A DNA stretch of 64,000 nt from Owenia fusiformis (taxonomy: Eukaryota; Annelida; Polychaeta; Sabellida; Oweniidae): positions 2,053,730-2,117,729 of the forward strand of contig CAIIXF020000007.1 in the NCBI GenBank assembly GCA_903813345.2. Reading direction: 5' to 3'. Positions 1-12,738 of the stretch are shown one piece after another. The notes below the pieces were generated by a model. The model worked only from the letters and a program-made list of their open reading frames with translations, was not told where the DNA came from and did no database searches. Numbering within the stretch: the stretch's first letter is position 1; every line of letters begins with the position of its first letter. The position numbers and the translations under genes are program-made.

Positions 1-66
1 AATAGTTTTGAACAAAATACTCAATCTGCCAGGCACCATCTGATGAATGTGACCCAGGCAAATAGC
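1..66. repeat. Half copy of a dispersed 'gaacaaaacactcaat' palindromic repeat
   Basis: The segment 'gaacaaaatactcaatctgcc ... gatgaatgtgacccaggca' matches one arm of the perfect palindromic element at 55673-55814 and part of the element at 19684-19767. It lies in an intron of the CFAP69 gene. The boundary on the left is outside the window. Confidence 0.6.
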
Positions 67-183
67 ACTTTTAAAAAACATAGAGAACGAGGCTTCAAAA
101 AAATTTAAGGCAGCTTTCATATCACTCAAAATATAACCCAGACCAGGACAATCTCATTTTTGATTTCAAATGTAGTTACTTAC

Positions 184-3100
184 CCAACACATGTGAAATT
201 ATTGAGTTGTGCAGCTAGTTCAGCCTGGTCGCCATTCTCCAAGAGATTCCAAAGTATGTCCACAGAGAGGAACATAAGCTGACCACTTTTGTCTACATCA
301 TTGAGGCGAGTACAAATCTTGTGGGCAGCATCAGCTGACAGCATCTGGTCACAGCATAATGCTGAAACATGAAATGAAAAATATTAATAATAAAAATGGC
401 ACTATTCAGTGGACTCATATTGTTAAAATAGCTGATTAGTAGTGTTGATATAAAAAATCAATCTTTTTAAATCATTACTAAGAGCTAATGTTATTAATCT
501 AACAATGGGATACATCTGTAAATGAACTTAAACTCAGGAAACTCAAATAAATTGGAACTGAAAAAAATCATTAAGAGCAAAAGTGTGCACCAGCATGAGA
601 ATAATGACATACCTGATTTTTTAGAGAACTTCTGCAGAACATTTAGTACAGCTAACCGTACCTTTAAGTCTGTTTCTAAAAGTGCAAGTGACTAAAAAAG
701 AAAGAAAGATATTGGTGATCTTACATTGTTTCATCAATTATCAAAGTTTGACTTTGTAGCACAACTTCAACTACATAATTAGAGTTGCTCATGTCTAAAT
801 GAACCCAAACAACAAAGTCAACAAAAGATTACATGTGAAAGTATATTTATTCAATTCTATTGATTTCATAATTGCGTTTACTGAGGAATCATTGCTTGTA
901 GGCTATTGCAAATGAGAGACATTCTTTACTTATCCAGAAAAATCAATACTGACTTACCTTTACAAGTGTTTCTGATACATCACTTTTTTCTACTATCTTT
1001 TTATTATAATTTAATGTTGATGCCTTGTGTCCTGAAAATGTCATCAGTCAAAGATTATTTCAAAACAGAACTACAAAATTGTTTTTACACACAAGTGTTG
1101 AAACTTTAAGCATAATTTGGTTCATTTTGTACATATGATGTAAACACTAAACATAAATAATAGCATCACTTTACACAGTGAGACCTTTTATGACAAAATA
1201 GTCCAGCACTTTATCAAGTTTACAGTTCTAGACACTTGCTATTCTACAACACTGTAAAATCAATTTCACAACTGATGAATATCTCTGTGATTGATCATAT
1301 TCCTTTCTGAACTTACTTTGTACATGCTGCTGTGGAGGTTTTTCTGTATAAAAACTGATGAGTGTTTTACATATTTGTTTTCTAACTTCTGGACTTGGCA
1401 CTCTCATTAGATACCCTGTAAGATCATAAATACATGTAGTCAATCAGAATCATCTTATTCGATAATATGTGAAGTACATTACAAACATTAGAACAACTAA
1501 AAACTGTGCCTGAAAGCTCACTAACACTAGCTGTTAAAAACAGATTGACAAATTTGAAAATGGATTTGGGTTTATTTTTTTAAGTCTTGTTTAAACTGAC
1601 TTTGTACTTTCTGCAAAATATTTTCAAAAGTGTAACAATCAGAATCACCCACCTAATTGAGAGACGGATTCTATGGCGATTTGTTCAAATGTAGTTTCAT
1701 CAGATGTTCGTTCTTTCAGATAAGGCAGACTGCAAATTTTGAGAATATCACACATGGGCTCTATGTATAATGACTGCTCTTCTATCCTATCTGCACAGAC
1801 ATTGAGGATCTTGCATACCTGTACCAAGTCTTTCATAAGCTAAATGATGAGTTAAGGACAATACCAAACCACATACAAGTGAATGTATACACTGTTTGAT
1901 TGTTCATAGAGGACATGTTTATGAGGCAGTTCTGTCATCATAAGAGTATCATTATAGGAACCAAAAATACAACATCAAATGAATGAATGTAAAACAATAT
2001 ACACATCTGCAGTTATTCTGAAAACTTAAATATATGTTACAGTACCAGGTGATTTGTTTAGTTTTGTTTGTTGTAAAGGATACAAATCCCTTTTGATAGT
2101 GTCTGGTGATCTTCTTTAACACATTAAGATGTCTGTCATACAGTGTTGCCTAAAATAAAAACGTATAAGAATATATTGATATGCCTGTTTCTAGAAGTGC
2201 AAGTGACTAAAAAAGAAAGATATTGGTGATCTTACATTGTTTCATCAATTAAATGGCAATTACTAGATATTACTTTGTTTTAAATAGAAGAGAAACAAGT
2301 TAAATATAATGACATAACAAAAAAGAAATTTGTTTTGAAGCATAAACAAAATATATTAAATAAAATGTTCTTACCGAGTGTGGATCTGTTAGAAGTTTTA
2401 TGCTTTTATTCAAGTTTACTGGAAGAACTCTGGAACCCTGAAAATCAAACCAGTCAATGTTCATATTTATTGCATAATTTCATTTGTTTGCAATTTCTGA
2501 AAGCATATTTTGCTTGGATGGATTCAGAATAAAATTTTCTGACTGGAGGCCAAGTGCCAAAGTTACTACACTCGGAGCAAATGTAAGTTGTCACTCTTTT
2601 TTTTTTGACTGAAATTCCCTAAAACATTTCCCTCCTTATCTGGTGTCAAATTGCTACGGAAGTTGATTTTGAACTGTGAAGTGCAGACATCACCAAAAAG
2701 TTGACATTCTACATTGCCCCCAAGCTTAAATTTCAGATGACAATATTACCCAACAACCAACATTTCAACATAAACTTCCCTCATCCTAACCAAACTTTTA
2801 CCATTAGCTCTAGTCAACTAATGCATTTTACATTAACTATTTAATAACTTTTTACACTCATACATGTGTAGATAATTTATTAATATTTTATATAAATGTA
2901 TGTATATTGAAATTTGCATAGTGGGCAAATATGCCTGTTGCATCTTAAATAAATAGAAATAGAAACCAATCTGGCCCAGTTATCTACTCCCTGAATCTTT
3001 AATGTCATAGGCAAGAGAGGTTTGGCTACCTTTGGCCTATCCTCCATGAGTGCCATGTGTATTTACATGTAGGGGAAGTCGTCCTATCATCGCACGGGTA

Positions 3101-3906
3101 CTCAGGGAAACTACTGACGATTTCAAATATGATAACTTCAACTTACTTTGAGAATATGAGACGAAAGATCAACTTTTCCTCTAAAATCTAAGTAGTGTTT
3201 GACATTTCTCAATCTCCGAACGCTAACACTTTAAGACCCCTTAGACTCGCATGTGCGGTGGTCCTAATTATCGCACAGTCGTCCTAATTATCGCACAGTT
3301 ATGTTTCAGATGTCATTTCACGATCATGTATACATTTCTCTGTTTATAACAGATACATACATATGCTGTAATCATTTATCTACCAGTTTTAGTGTAAAAT
3401 ATCAACAAAATATACATTATACACTTACTTTTCTGTCTTTATTTGGAGGGGGTCAAAATTTGTCAGACGAATTTCACTTCTTCCGCAAAAGCATTTATGA
3501 CAATGGCGGAAGTTAACAATTCTTAAAAAATGAAGAGATATTTCTAAATATATGAATAAATCATGAAGATTGGGAGTAATGGTGTTGAACTGTTTTTCGT
3601 AACACTGATTTAAAAGATGGTGGGTGCATATTTTAGCTATTTAGGACAATCGTGCGATAATTAGGACCGTGCGATAATTAGGACCACTTCCCCTATGCTG
3701 TAGCCTAGATCTAATAATATTCTGTCAGGTTATGCATGCATTTGACCTGGAAGGAAGCTATAACATAAAAATCTTACTGCTAGAGCTCCTATATCTTCAT
3801 CTGTAATTGTGTGCGAGACAAGTGGCACCCTTGGCTTATCTGGCATTACTGCCATGATGTGGGTTGGTGGTCTGCTCACAGACCGCAACATAGTTTCAGC
3901 TGCCAT
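184..3906 (-). CDS. CFAP69: CFAP69 orthologue, 5' part (8 coding exons, continues off left edge)
   Basis: Reconstructed on the minus strand. Exons: 3906-3778, 2437-2375, 2149-2084, 1839-1653, 1415-1317, 1031-958, 691-613, 361-184. Every junction has AG acceptor and GT donor and the phases agree throughout (0,0,0,1,1,0,1,2). The protein starts MAAETMLRSVSRP and contains VNLNKSIKLL, KDLVQVCKILNVCADRIEEQ, GYLMRVPSPEVRKQICKTL and GQLMFLSVDILWNLLENGDQ, which follow the N-terminal third of vertebrate CFAP69 block by block, as recalled from the family. CFAP69 is an armadillo-like helical protein of motile cilia, needed for sperm flagellum structure and present in olfactory cilia. The start at 3906 is the first ATG of an exon that already matches the family; a second in-frame ATG follows five codons later. 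The last visible exon ends in phase 2, so the gene continues beyond position 1. Identity is strong; the exact start is less certain. Confidence 0.93.
2182..2252. repeat. Copy of the CFAP69 exon-7 acceptor region inside intron 2
   Basis: About 70 bp nearly identical to 669-741. The original covers the 3' splice acceptor and first bases of the exon at 613-691 plus adjoining intron. The copy sits between exons 2 and 3 of the same gene, same orientation, and keeps the TTTTTTAG acceptor and a few codons (SLALLET) before diverging. Confidence 0.8.
3072..3693. mobile_element. TA-flanked terminal-inverted-repeat element (MITE)
   Basis: Left end GGGGAAGTCGTCCTATCATC and right end (read inward on the other strand) GGGGAAGTGGTCCTAATTAT are inverted repeats, both followed by CGCACGG. 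Both sides are bounded by TA (3070-3071 and 3694-3695), the usual Tc1/mariner target duplication. The core motif GTCCTAATTATCGCAC also occurs as a direct pair at 3261-3299. No transposase is seen; 622 bp. It lies in CFAP69 intron 1. Confidence 0.75.
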
Positions 3907-6229
3907 CAGTGCAACTGTATATCCTGACCTTTCTTCACTGGTAACAGTTTAATTAGGGCCCTAAAGTATTTCAGACCTATTTTTATAATATCTAGCCTGG
4001 TCCTAGCCTAGTCTAGGCTAAATTTGTGATTTCCTAAAAAATGATGATTTTTTATTTGACTGAAATTGCGTTTTTAGTGAAGCTATCCGCAGAGTTTTAT
4101 GTTGGATTGTTAATATCAATTTCTAGTTAGCGAAATACATTGTTAATCATCATTATACACTCTTTTACCGAATACACGATAACATCATCGGTGAAAATAT
4201 CTGAAATGTCTAAATTTTAGAATTTTGTCGGCCATTTTGAGATGTTGCTACGACAACTGAAGGATTCTGGGGGATGTTCCACTGAGCATTTGCTGTGTCA
4301 AGAATACTATTTATGTGAACAAGGTGTCGTGTATTTTGGCAATGTATTGTATATATGGTTAATATATTTACCTAAGAATTATACTACAGCGTTTAATTTA
4401 TTTAATAATTGATCACTTTATCGTGATTTATTGCAAAAATCCATCAAAATTGATGAATAAAGAGGGTAAAGTTTATAAGAAAGAACAGCCAACTACACAC
4501 AGCGAAATGATTTTCCAGCGGTCACAGTAAATAAAGGTAATTCCCGGGGGAGATCGATATTGCATTTCGGCTATCAATTATCAAAGCAATCATGTCAATC
4601 AGGATTCTCGCTTGGCTTTTAGTCTGCGTCGTAGATAGGATGAAGAAAATACGTTTGATCGTTGCCATAGGCTGAACACAACTAATATCATGTAAACGGA
4701 ATGAAATAAATAAAAATGTGATTATGATACATGTCAAATGTGATTATATTTAGAGACCACAAGTTATGTTTCTCCGAATAAACCGATCACTGAAAATAGT
4801 TTTTCAATGGAACGGCGAGAGTTGCCGGTGTGTGGGCCCAGAAAATAAATTGGTCAACAAATTTTTTTAGGGGTCAAATTAGTGGGGATTTTTGGGCACA
4901 AACGGGGCTTCAAAGGCCTTAATTTTAAATTTTAGGCCAAACCATGGGCTCTCAAGAGACCATGGCCAAACTATCAAGAAAATGGGCCTTTTTAAAATCT
5001 GGGCGTCTGTAACAAATTCTTACAACTTCCAATAACTTAACAAATGCTGTTTAGATTGACTTCATTTTTTCAAAATCATCTACAAGTTTTCAGAAGTTCG
5101 AATCTGATTTTATATTTAAGCTTAAGATTTCACTTTCAGTGACCCTTTTCAAGGTAAAAAAGGTTAAAAAGGTCAAAAAGGTATTTTTCAACTTGCTTCA
5201 AATTGACTAATATTTTCCAAAATCATATAGAAGCTCTCAAAAGTTCAAATATGACGATAGATTTGACCTTTAATGACCATGGTCAAAAAGGTATTTTTTC
5301 AACTTGCTTCAAATTGACCAACTCAAATCTGACTTTGAATTGAACTAATAATATTATGAGCAACTAGGTGGTGACATTTTGTCACGGTTAATGCCTTGTT
5401 TCTTTTGTAACTAAAAGCTCATTTTAGAAAAAAAAACGTTTAGGCCTATGAGTATGTTGTCTAATCTATGAAAAACAAATATTCCCCTCTATGTTCGAGC
5501 AATACCTTATTAACTTTAGTCTGCAGTAAAAGATGAACAAGTATTGTCTCCCATAGAATGAAGTATTTGCTAAAGAGAGAATCAAATTTAGCGAGTGGCT
5601 TTACAGTTTTTTTCTATTTTAGAATATTTCTGGCTCATTTATTTCATGTCTATTTTCTAAAAATCCACAAAGTGCATACTTTATTTCAGGAAAGCCATTT
5701 ATTTTTACAAGAATGTATTATTTTTTCTGCATTTATGCCTACCATCTGTATTACTTGTGAGAATTTAGACAGTTTTTAACTTTTTTTGCACTTTGAACCC
5801 TCGATAACTCTACCAATTTATAACATCTTTTGGGAGATCTTGCAAGAGATCTTGTAAGTAATAGATTGGTAGGTTAATTGTACACGTTGCTTGCAATTTT
5901 GTTACCCCCTATACAAGTAGATCTGATTCTGCCTTTAAGCTGAAGACGACTAATAACATTAATATACTATAGTATTGCAATCTGGTGTTTCAAAATTTCA
6001 AAGTTTATCGAGACCGAATTTCTCTGTTTAGCCGGGTTACTATTTACAATTGTATTGATTTTGCTTAGACTATTCACAACCTTCAAGGACTTGTTGTGAA
6101 TTAGGATTAATATCAGCCTGGAGAACCAGCATTGATTGGATTATTGTAAAGAAAGGAAGACCACATATAAACTTGGGAAACGCAGTGGATGTTTTGGATC
6201 TAAAATAAAGGTATGTACGTAATAATGTA
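3907..6229. other. 5' flank of CFAP69 and intergenic DNA, no gene recognised
   Basis: No convincing exon or conserved protein was seen. It should contain the CFAP69 promoter, but no element could be assigned. At 5170-5210 and 5282-5321 a short stretch ('ggtatttttcaacttgcttcaaattgac') is repeated directly, within a run of 'aaggt(c/t)aaaa' units. Confidence 0.6.
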
Positions 6230-6264
6230 TAGTTCATATAAGAGGTATATCCAGAATTATGGCA

Positions 6265-6984
6265 ATGTCTATACTTTCTATACATTGTCTATACTTTCTA
6301 TACTTTCGATCTCCTTTTTCATACTATCTGCCTTCGACGTTTCTATACTTTCTATACTTTAGAACTGCTTTTTCATACCAACTGCCTTTGACAAATCAGA
6401 TGTCTATAGTTTCTATACTTTCGAAATGCCCTTTCATACTAACCGCCTTTGACAAAGCAGATGTCTATAGTTTCTATACTTTCGATCTGCTTTTCCCCAT
6501 AACTGTCTTCTACAAATCAGATGTCTATAGTTTCTATACTTTCTATACTTTCGATCTGTTTTTTCCTATAACTGTCTTCTACAAATCAGATGTCTATAGT
6601 TTCTATACTTTCTATACTTTCTATCTGCTATTTCCCAGAACTGTCTTCGACATATCAAATGTCTATACTTTCTATACTTTCGATCTGCTTTTCCCATAAC
6701 TGTCTTCGACAAATCAGATGTCTATAGTTTCTATACTTTCTATACTTTCGATCTGCTTTTCCCAATAATTGTCTTCGACAAATCAGATGTCTATAGTTTC
6801 TATACTTTCTATCTCTCTTTTCCCCATAACTGTCTTCGACAAATCAGATGTCTATAGTTTCTATACTTTCGATCTGCTTTTCCCCATAACTGTCTTCAGA
6901 TGTCTACAGTTTCTATACTTTCTATCTGCTTTTCACAAAACTGTCTTTGACAAATTAGATGTCTATAGTTTCTATACTTTCTAT
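6265..6984. repeat. Satellite-like array of 'tctatacttt' units
   Basis: At least ten rounds of 'atgtctatagtttctatactttcgatctg' joined to 'cttttcccataactgtcttcgacaaatcag', with frequent unit-length variation made by extra 'tctatacttt' decamers. The long open frame through it is a product of the repeat, not a gene. Confidence 0.9.
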
Positions 6985-7009
6985 CACATATTGTTTTACA
7001 ATACATTGA

Positions 7010-8303
7010 CACGGTGTATAACCCAAACGCTCCTACATGCACGACAGAGCGTTTCATTACTGAAATTAAACAAAGAAACGCTCCGGAGTAGGAAAACTGG
7101 CTGGCGGGAATGATGAGCCGTCTGACGATTTCCCCAATAATGGGAACAAGAGGTATGAGTTACATATTTCGAGTATACCATTCGATGGGTGTGATATTCA
7201 TGTTGTACTTGGCTGGCTGTTGACGTTTGAAGCAATTAGGAAGAGCTGTACGAAGCAGTATAGTTAACGAAATCCAAAAACGTATTTGTCATTCTACCGG
7301 TCAAAACCCATTTTGTCGATACATGTGATTAGTTGAGCCAAGATTAGAGCACCAACGTATATTTTAGTCAAATTCCAATGCTTCAACGCACCATACATTA
7401 TCGTAATAGTGATTTGATGACCAAAATCCAGTCTTAAAAATGATGACATTCTCATATTCAAGAAACGCTCCGATCTGGTTAACACAGTGATCTGGAAACG
7501 CTCCGGTAGTCTAGATCTGTTTAGGAAATATATAGCTTGCTTTTCCTTTTCAGAAAGAGAAAGAAATTAAGATCTATTATACCCCTTGGCATCCAAAGAA
7601 GAAAGATTAATTCACATATTAATTTTCGTTTTTTTCTATAGTTTTATGATCTAGCACACATGTAGGCATGACATCATCTAATGTAGGCTTAAATCAGCTA
7701 GTTGCACGTTTAGCACCACCAGGTTCAGATGTTTCAATTTGCCTAACAAGTACAACACGTTTTTGAGAGCTAGATTCGATTCGGAACTCTTCTCTAATAA
7801 TCTGAAAACGATATCAAAACAAAATGGTAAGAGCGTTTCTAAAATTGTGTTCTAAATCGACGGAGCGTTTCGAGGAAAACAAGCGATTTCTTGAGAACAA
7901 GTAATGGGTTTGGACTGGGATTTTAAGAAATGAGAATATACGAGTTTGTGATCTACTACTTTAACAGAAATATTAACATTTTCATAGGAATACTAGTTTA
8001 ATTCGTAATTTGTGGTCAAATCGTCATCTTCAGATTCGTTCGATCTACACTACGGAGCTTTGATCAAGCAAATAACAGTTTACCACCAGAAGTTGAATAA
8101 ATAAGATCTTTGCTCACGGTATTGTTCATCGAATGGTACATAATATTTCACCATAACATATGATATGTAAGAGAAACGAGAGAAACAATACTTACGGTCA
8201 TAGTGGAATCTTCATTAGCCGCCATTTTATTTCGCTTCGGAGCGTTTCCGCGTAAATGAAACGCTCCGTCGTGCATGTAGGAGCGTTTGGGTTATACACC
8301 GTA
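7010..8303 (-). mobile_element. 1294-bp CAC-ended transposon, copy 1
   Basis: Terminal inverted repeats begin CACGGTGTATAACCCAAACG; the right end is mutated to ...CACCGTA. Same length (1294 bp) and nearly the same sequence as 17543-18836 but in inverted orientation. It contains many copies of GAAACGCTCC or its complement. No 5-bp target duplication is seen here (attga versus actcg), so this copy may have been moved or trimmed with its surroundings. No transposase was found; CAC ends suggest a Transib or other CAC-ended family, by inference from copy 2. Confidence 0.85.
7694..8225 (-). CDS. Two-exon 45-codon ORF inside the 1294-bp element (copy 1)
   Basis: Exon 1 is 8225-8196 (MAANEDSTMT, followed by GTAAGT); exon 2 is 7801-7694 (IIREEFRIESSSQKRVVLVR..., ending in TGA), preceded by TTTTCAG. 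The intron is 394 bp, exactly as in the other copy. The joined product is 45 residues, basic and hydrophilic. I do not recognise the protein. It could be a captured 5' gene fragment or a small element-encoded protein. Expression is unknown, so the call is tentative. Confidence 0.45.
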
Positions 8304-8600
8304 ACTCGAAAGTGACCAAGAAACTTATGACGTCACATATTGTTTTACAATGTATATATAGAAAGTATCGAAAGTATAGACATAGGGATTTCACCAAAAT
8401 GTAAAGTATAGAAAGTATCGAAAGTATCGAAAGTATAGACATAGGGAATTCACCAAAATCAAAAGTATAGACAGTATAGAAAGTATAGACATGTATAGAC
8501 TTTAGAGAGTCCAATCGTCTAAGACTGAAAAAAGTATCATTAAAAAAAGCAGTTCGAAAGTATAGAATATGCCATAATTTTGGATATACATGTCATATAA

Positions 8601-8987
8601 AAGTGTACTCTTTTCTAGTTGTAAGTACCAAGGAAGTACATTGAACAAAGACGGAAAATAAAACATTTTGCGATAACAGTAAAAACCACTGTGTGATGTC
8701 TCATGTCTGACATTTCAGTTAACAGAATGAGAAACGATATTTCAATTAATAACGATAATCATTGAATTTGTTTCTTATTCGTTTGATTTGATATTAGATT
8801 GTGTTGAACATTTTATTTATAATACCCATATGATGTCTCTATAAACACCTTGATTAGATTAAGCTGGGCTGTTTTAGTTTTGTAAAATGTGTCTTTCTAA
8901 CTAAACATACAACTTAATTTCTATAAATGTGTATATGTAACAGAATTCCCGAATAGGGAGCACATAGTACATTTCTCAAATAATATA
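8601..8987. other. Intergenic, nothing recognised
   Basis: AT-rich sequence between two mobile elements with no open frame of interest and no repeat structure seen. Confidence 0.5.
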
Positions 8988-9550
8988 CAGGGTGGTCAAA
9001 AAAACTGGAAACCCGTACACCATTTTCCTAATATCTTTATTATTTTAAGAAATAACTTTGCACATTTGTACATCACTCAATTTCCTACCAGCCTACCATA
9101 TTTCATGACCATCTGATTGATAGTCACCGTGTTACAGCACTTTAAAGAATATTCCCGGTGGCCACTATTGCGCTGAAGAGCAACCTGCACATGTGCTCCA
9201 AAATGTCCCTACCTATGAGGATATGGCAGAGATAGAGTGTATAATAATGACCCCAGGAAGATTGCAGACCTCAAAAGCAAGATCTTCTGTATCATTCAGG
9301 CCATACCTGATGAGGAATGCATTTGGATCATTGACAGCTGTGCAGGTTTGCCTCCAGCGCGATGATGGCCAAACCTGAAGTATGTTGTTCAAAGTGCCGT
9401 AAAATTGTGACTATCAGTCTGATGCTTATGAAATATAGTAGACTGGTAGCAAATTGAATACATTACAAATGTGTGAAATATCAGGGAGTAATTTCTTAAA
9501 TTGACAAAGATATGAGGAAAATGCAGGGTTTCCATTTTTTTACCACCCTG
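8988..9550 (+). mobile_element. TA-flanked CAGGGTGG element with mariner transposase relic
   Basis: Ends CAGGGTGGTCAAAAAAACTG and, inverted, CAGGGTGGTAAAAAAATGGA, bounded by TA. Plus-strand codons at 9231-9371 read DRVYNNDPRKIADLKSKIF..., the shape of a mariner/IS630 transposase C-terminus (DRVY..P..I.DLK..I). The frame is short and most of the enzyme is missing, so the element is an internally deleted, dead copy. It lies just upstream of CD225 gene 1. Confidence 0.8.
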
Positions 9551-9648
9551 TATATTCACATGCATTTGTAGACTCTCTAGCTAGCACTATGGTACATCTA
9601 GGATGATAAGCATTTTCTTTTTTCTTCAGATTACTGTCCATTGTTGCA

Positions 9649-10913
9649 ATGTCTGACCCAGCATATCCACCGCCGGATAACAAAGGGAACTTTGGGAACA
9701 CACCAGCGTATAACGATCCAAACATCCCACCTCAACCAAGCATGCCTCCTCAAGGGGGATATGGTATGCAGCCCAATCCTTATGGAGCTCCACCACCTGG
9801 TCAATACGGTGGTGCACACCCAGGGGCTTATTACGGACCCCCTCCCCCGGGAAATTATGGGGGACAATATGGGGGACAATATGGCGGACAAAATCAACCA
9901 CCACAAAACGTGATCATTCATACCCAACCACAACCAACCACTCAAACTGTGGTGGTTTCACCAGGCATCCGGCCGAGTGACAACTTGGCCCTCGCTATCT
10001 TCACGACGCTTTGTTGCAACCTTCTCTTTGGTAAGACTTTCACAATTGTGCTAATTTTCATTTGAGTTTTTGTAGTCACGTACCTAACATCATTTTTAAA
10101 ATATACAAAGTGAATAAACTAAAATAAATTGTGCTCGTATTCATTTGAATATTGTATAGCATATTTAAAATATATAAAATGCACAAAACTACATAAAACC
10201 AATATATTATTTGCACTGATGTATATGATATACCAATTTCTCAAAAATTATATTGTGTTTTTAAAAACAGAAGCAAAATGTTGGTTACATTATCTCGTCT
10301 GGCATGGAAACTCATTCTATTGTACCAATGTATTCCTGGGAATGCATTGCTCTGGCCATATGAATTCGAAATACACTCTACTATACCTTGCATTTGGTGT
10401 TCATGAGCAACCCATTTGGCCTATCAGTAATGCTTATGTTATTTGTTTTTATGTGTCTGCTGCTTATGAATGGTATATTGGATGACTGTTAAATGTTAAT
10501 AAAGTACTTTCAAAAATATACTAAACAATACAATTAGACAAACAGAATGGCTCATGCATTTCTAGGGGTTAGGTATAGTAGAGTGAAATACCTTGATGGA
10601 TAAGGACAGGGCCGACCTCTGTGAAATCTCTGATTTCCTCCTAATGAGGAAGGGGCAAGATCTGGATGGGGACCCATGTCATGGACCAAGATGTAACCCG
10701 GATGTTATTATATTTTCAGGCATCATCGCAATAATATTCTCGGTGATGTCGTCATCAGACGCAGATGCTGGGGACATGGAGAGTGCAAGAACGAAAGGAA
10801 GGATATCTATGGGACTTAGTATTGCAGGGATAGTGTTGACCATTATCGCCATTGTATTTGTTATCATCTATTTCACAGTTATCGTCAGTTCTGCATTAAG
10901 CATCTTTGGCTAG
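9649..10913 (+). CDS. CD225/dispanin family membrane protein, gene 1
   Basis: Two coding exons, 9649-10030 and 10720-10913, joined across a phase-1 Gly codon (G|GC), 191 residues. A splice acceptor (TTTTTTCTTCAG) lies 20 bp before the ATG, so a non-coding 5' exon must exist upstream. Residues 1-110 are rich in Pro, Gly, Gln and Tyr (including a GGQYGGQYGGQ run). The CD225 domain follows: first hydrophobic segment about 112-137 with the Cys pair 122-123, a polar loop with GD at 145-146 and basic residues ARTKGR, and a second hydrophobic segment about 159-183. CD225 proteins include IFITMs, PRRT1 and SYNDIG1, which sit in plasma or endosomal membranes; the Cys pair is where relatives are palmitoylated. 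Unlike its two neighbours it lacks a PPxY motif. Which subfamily it belongs to cannot be told. Confidence 0.9.
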
Positions 10914-12738
10914 AAAATAGAGGTTACGATGATGATACTAATAGTAGCAATATAGTCAAATATACGGAGAACGTAAAAAGGAAACATATAACAATGGAAA
11001 AGACAAGATATGCGTAGACTCAATTCGATAAATAGACTACATACATATATGCACTAATATCCCAGATGCGAGTAGAAATAATCTTAATTTACGTCATTAA
11101 AATTCACGTATTTGGAATCTACATGTAAAATTACATCTAGAAATGTGGTTTTTAAAAAAATTTGAAAGAATTTAATTTTCTTTGAAAATGTGACTTCGGG
11201 GAGATTCTTCATAGGCCCCATGTTGTAAAATCACAAAAATGGAAATATCTTTTCTTGTGTTGGGCAGATAATATTTTCTTTTGCTGGATATATTTTGATT
11301 TGTATAACTATCAGGTACATAAGGATAATATGAAAAGTGAACCAGTAAAACTGATGAATATTCAAGTTTAAGGGAATTTTGTAATACCCTGCCATGTTAT
11401 TTCCCCCGAATCAGCCACCTGGTGGCGAAACTGGTACCTACCTACTCGCATCTGAGTAATTGACTAAAGGTTGGCCTGATGTAAGAGATCAACAGCTCAA
11501 ATACAAATTTTGTATTATTATAAAACATTTACAGTATTTGGAAAACATGATGCCCAACAACTATTACATTATTGATGCCTGTTTAGGATAAGATGTAAGG
11601 ATATTTAGACTGTGTTTACCTTTTGCAAAGGATGAGGGGGGGGGGGGGTGAAATATTGCATGATTATGTGGACGTGAGCATGCAAAATGACAAAATGAAT
11701 ACTTCATCCTATGCAACAATTCGAGTCCAAGAGAAACAAGAAAGAGACTCCACTTTATAGAAGTTACCTTATAGAAGTTACGGTATAGATGCATTATTAT
11801 CATTTAAAGCTTATTTACTCAGGACTAAAAATATGCAATGTGACTATTGCTGGTATAAATAATGTACATATCATTAAAACATTTGAAATGGATATATTTT
11901 ATATGAAAAAAATAATAATTAAATATAAGGATGATACATACTATTTTTATTATCCGCATATTTTTTCCAGAACAATAAACCTTGTTAAAAAGTGCGAGAG
12001 AATACACTGTCCACTGAAACGTTCTCTCGACACAAAGCCTCGGGATCACATACTTTATATGGACAGTGGACACGATATTTATTACTCAGAAGAGTTATTT
12101 GCACTATTTCTCTCAAAAACAATCTTCGTTTATTTAATAACGCGCCCACGGAAAATTATAAATTAATTTGAATAATATACAACATATTGCCTTGAAGTCA
12201 AAAACAAGACACATCACATATACTCCTTGTCATAAGTTTGACAACTGGAAGTTATTTCGTGATAGCGTACTATTAAAGCTTATTTTTTGTTAAATTCTTA
12301 AAGGAAGTAGTGTGCTCTCCATTATGATCTCCCATGAAAAAAATTGTTCATCCGATTTTTCAAAATGAGTATACTGCTTTTATTATTACATTTATATGCA
12401 CACTACAGTAGTATTGTAGTACTGTATCTTATTGACCTATATTGATCACTGTATTGATGTATGGGCCACTTATTAGGGTCATAATTCAATCTTGAAGTGT
12501 AGAGGCATAGATTCCTAACCAGGAAGTATTTTTGTGTCCGTCAAGAGCCATTTGCATCCTACACATCCCTACATCTTATCCAAATATGTTATTATTTAAT
12601 TATTTAACATAACAGTATAATCTTTAGCTTTACGAAGTTGCATGGCATTTCATAAGTGTAAAAGTTGCTTTTGGCGCATTTTTCTATAGTCATTTTGTAA
12701 AGAATAAATGATGAAAAATGTATAATCTTTTAATTTAA
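10914..12738. other. Intergenic after CD225 gene 1
   Basis: No supported gene. A short G run lies at 11638-11648. Open frames here are short and lack recognisable features. Confidence 0.5.

Larger units (their letters stand above)
6230..8600. mobile_element. Large foldback element with satellite arms
   Basis: The outer ends are inverted: left 'tatatccagaattatggca' near 6246, right (other strand) 'tatatccaaaattatggca' near 8568. Inside lie 'tctatacttt' arrays: a long left arm (6265-6984, irregular units of about 60 bp containing 'cgatctgcttttcccataac') and a short inverted right arm (8358-8560). The centre holds the 1294-bp element at 7010-8303. A direct repeat 'cacatattgttttacaat' flanks the centre (6985-7002 and 8334-8351). 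Exact ends are estimates. Confidence 0.65.

Noticed and set aside
6259-7113. Long plus-strand open frames rich in YSFYTFDLLFP
   Set aside because: They are translations of the 'tctatacttt' satellite; unit length keeps the frame open by chance.
9626-9945. Antisense and alternate-frame open frames over CD225 gene 1
   Set aside because: Shadows of the Pro/Gly-rich coding exon.
10129-10485. 118-codon open frame in the CD225 gene 1 intron
   Set aside because: AT-rich, no domain, no splice context; likely chance.
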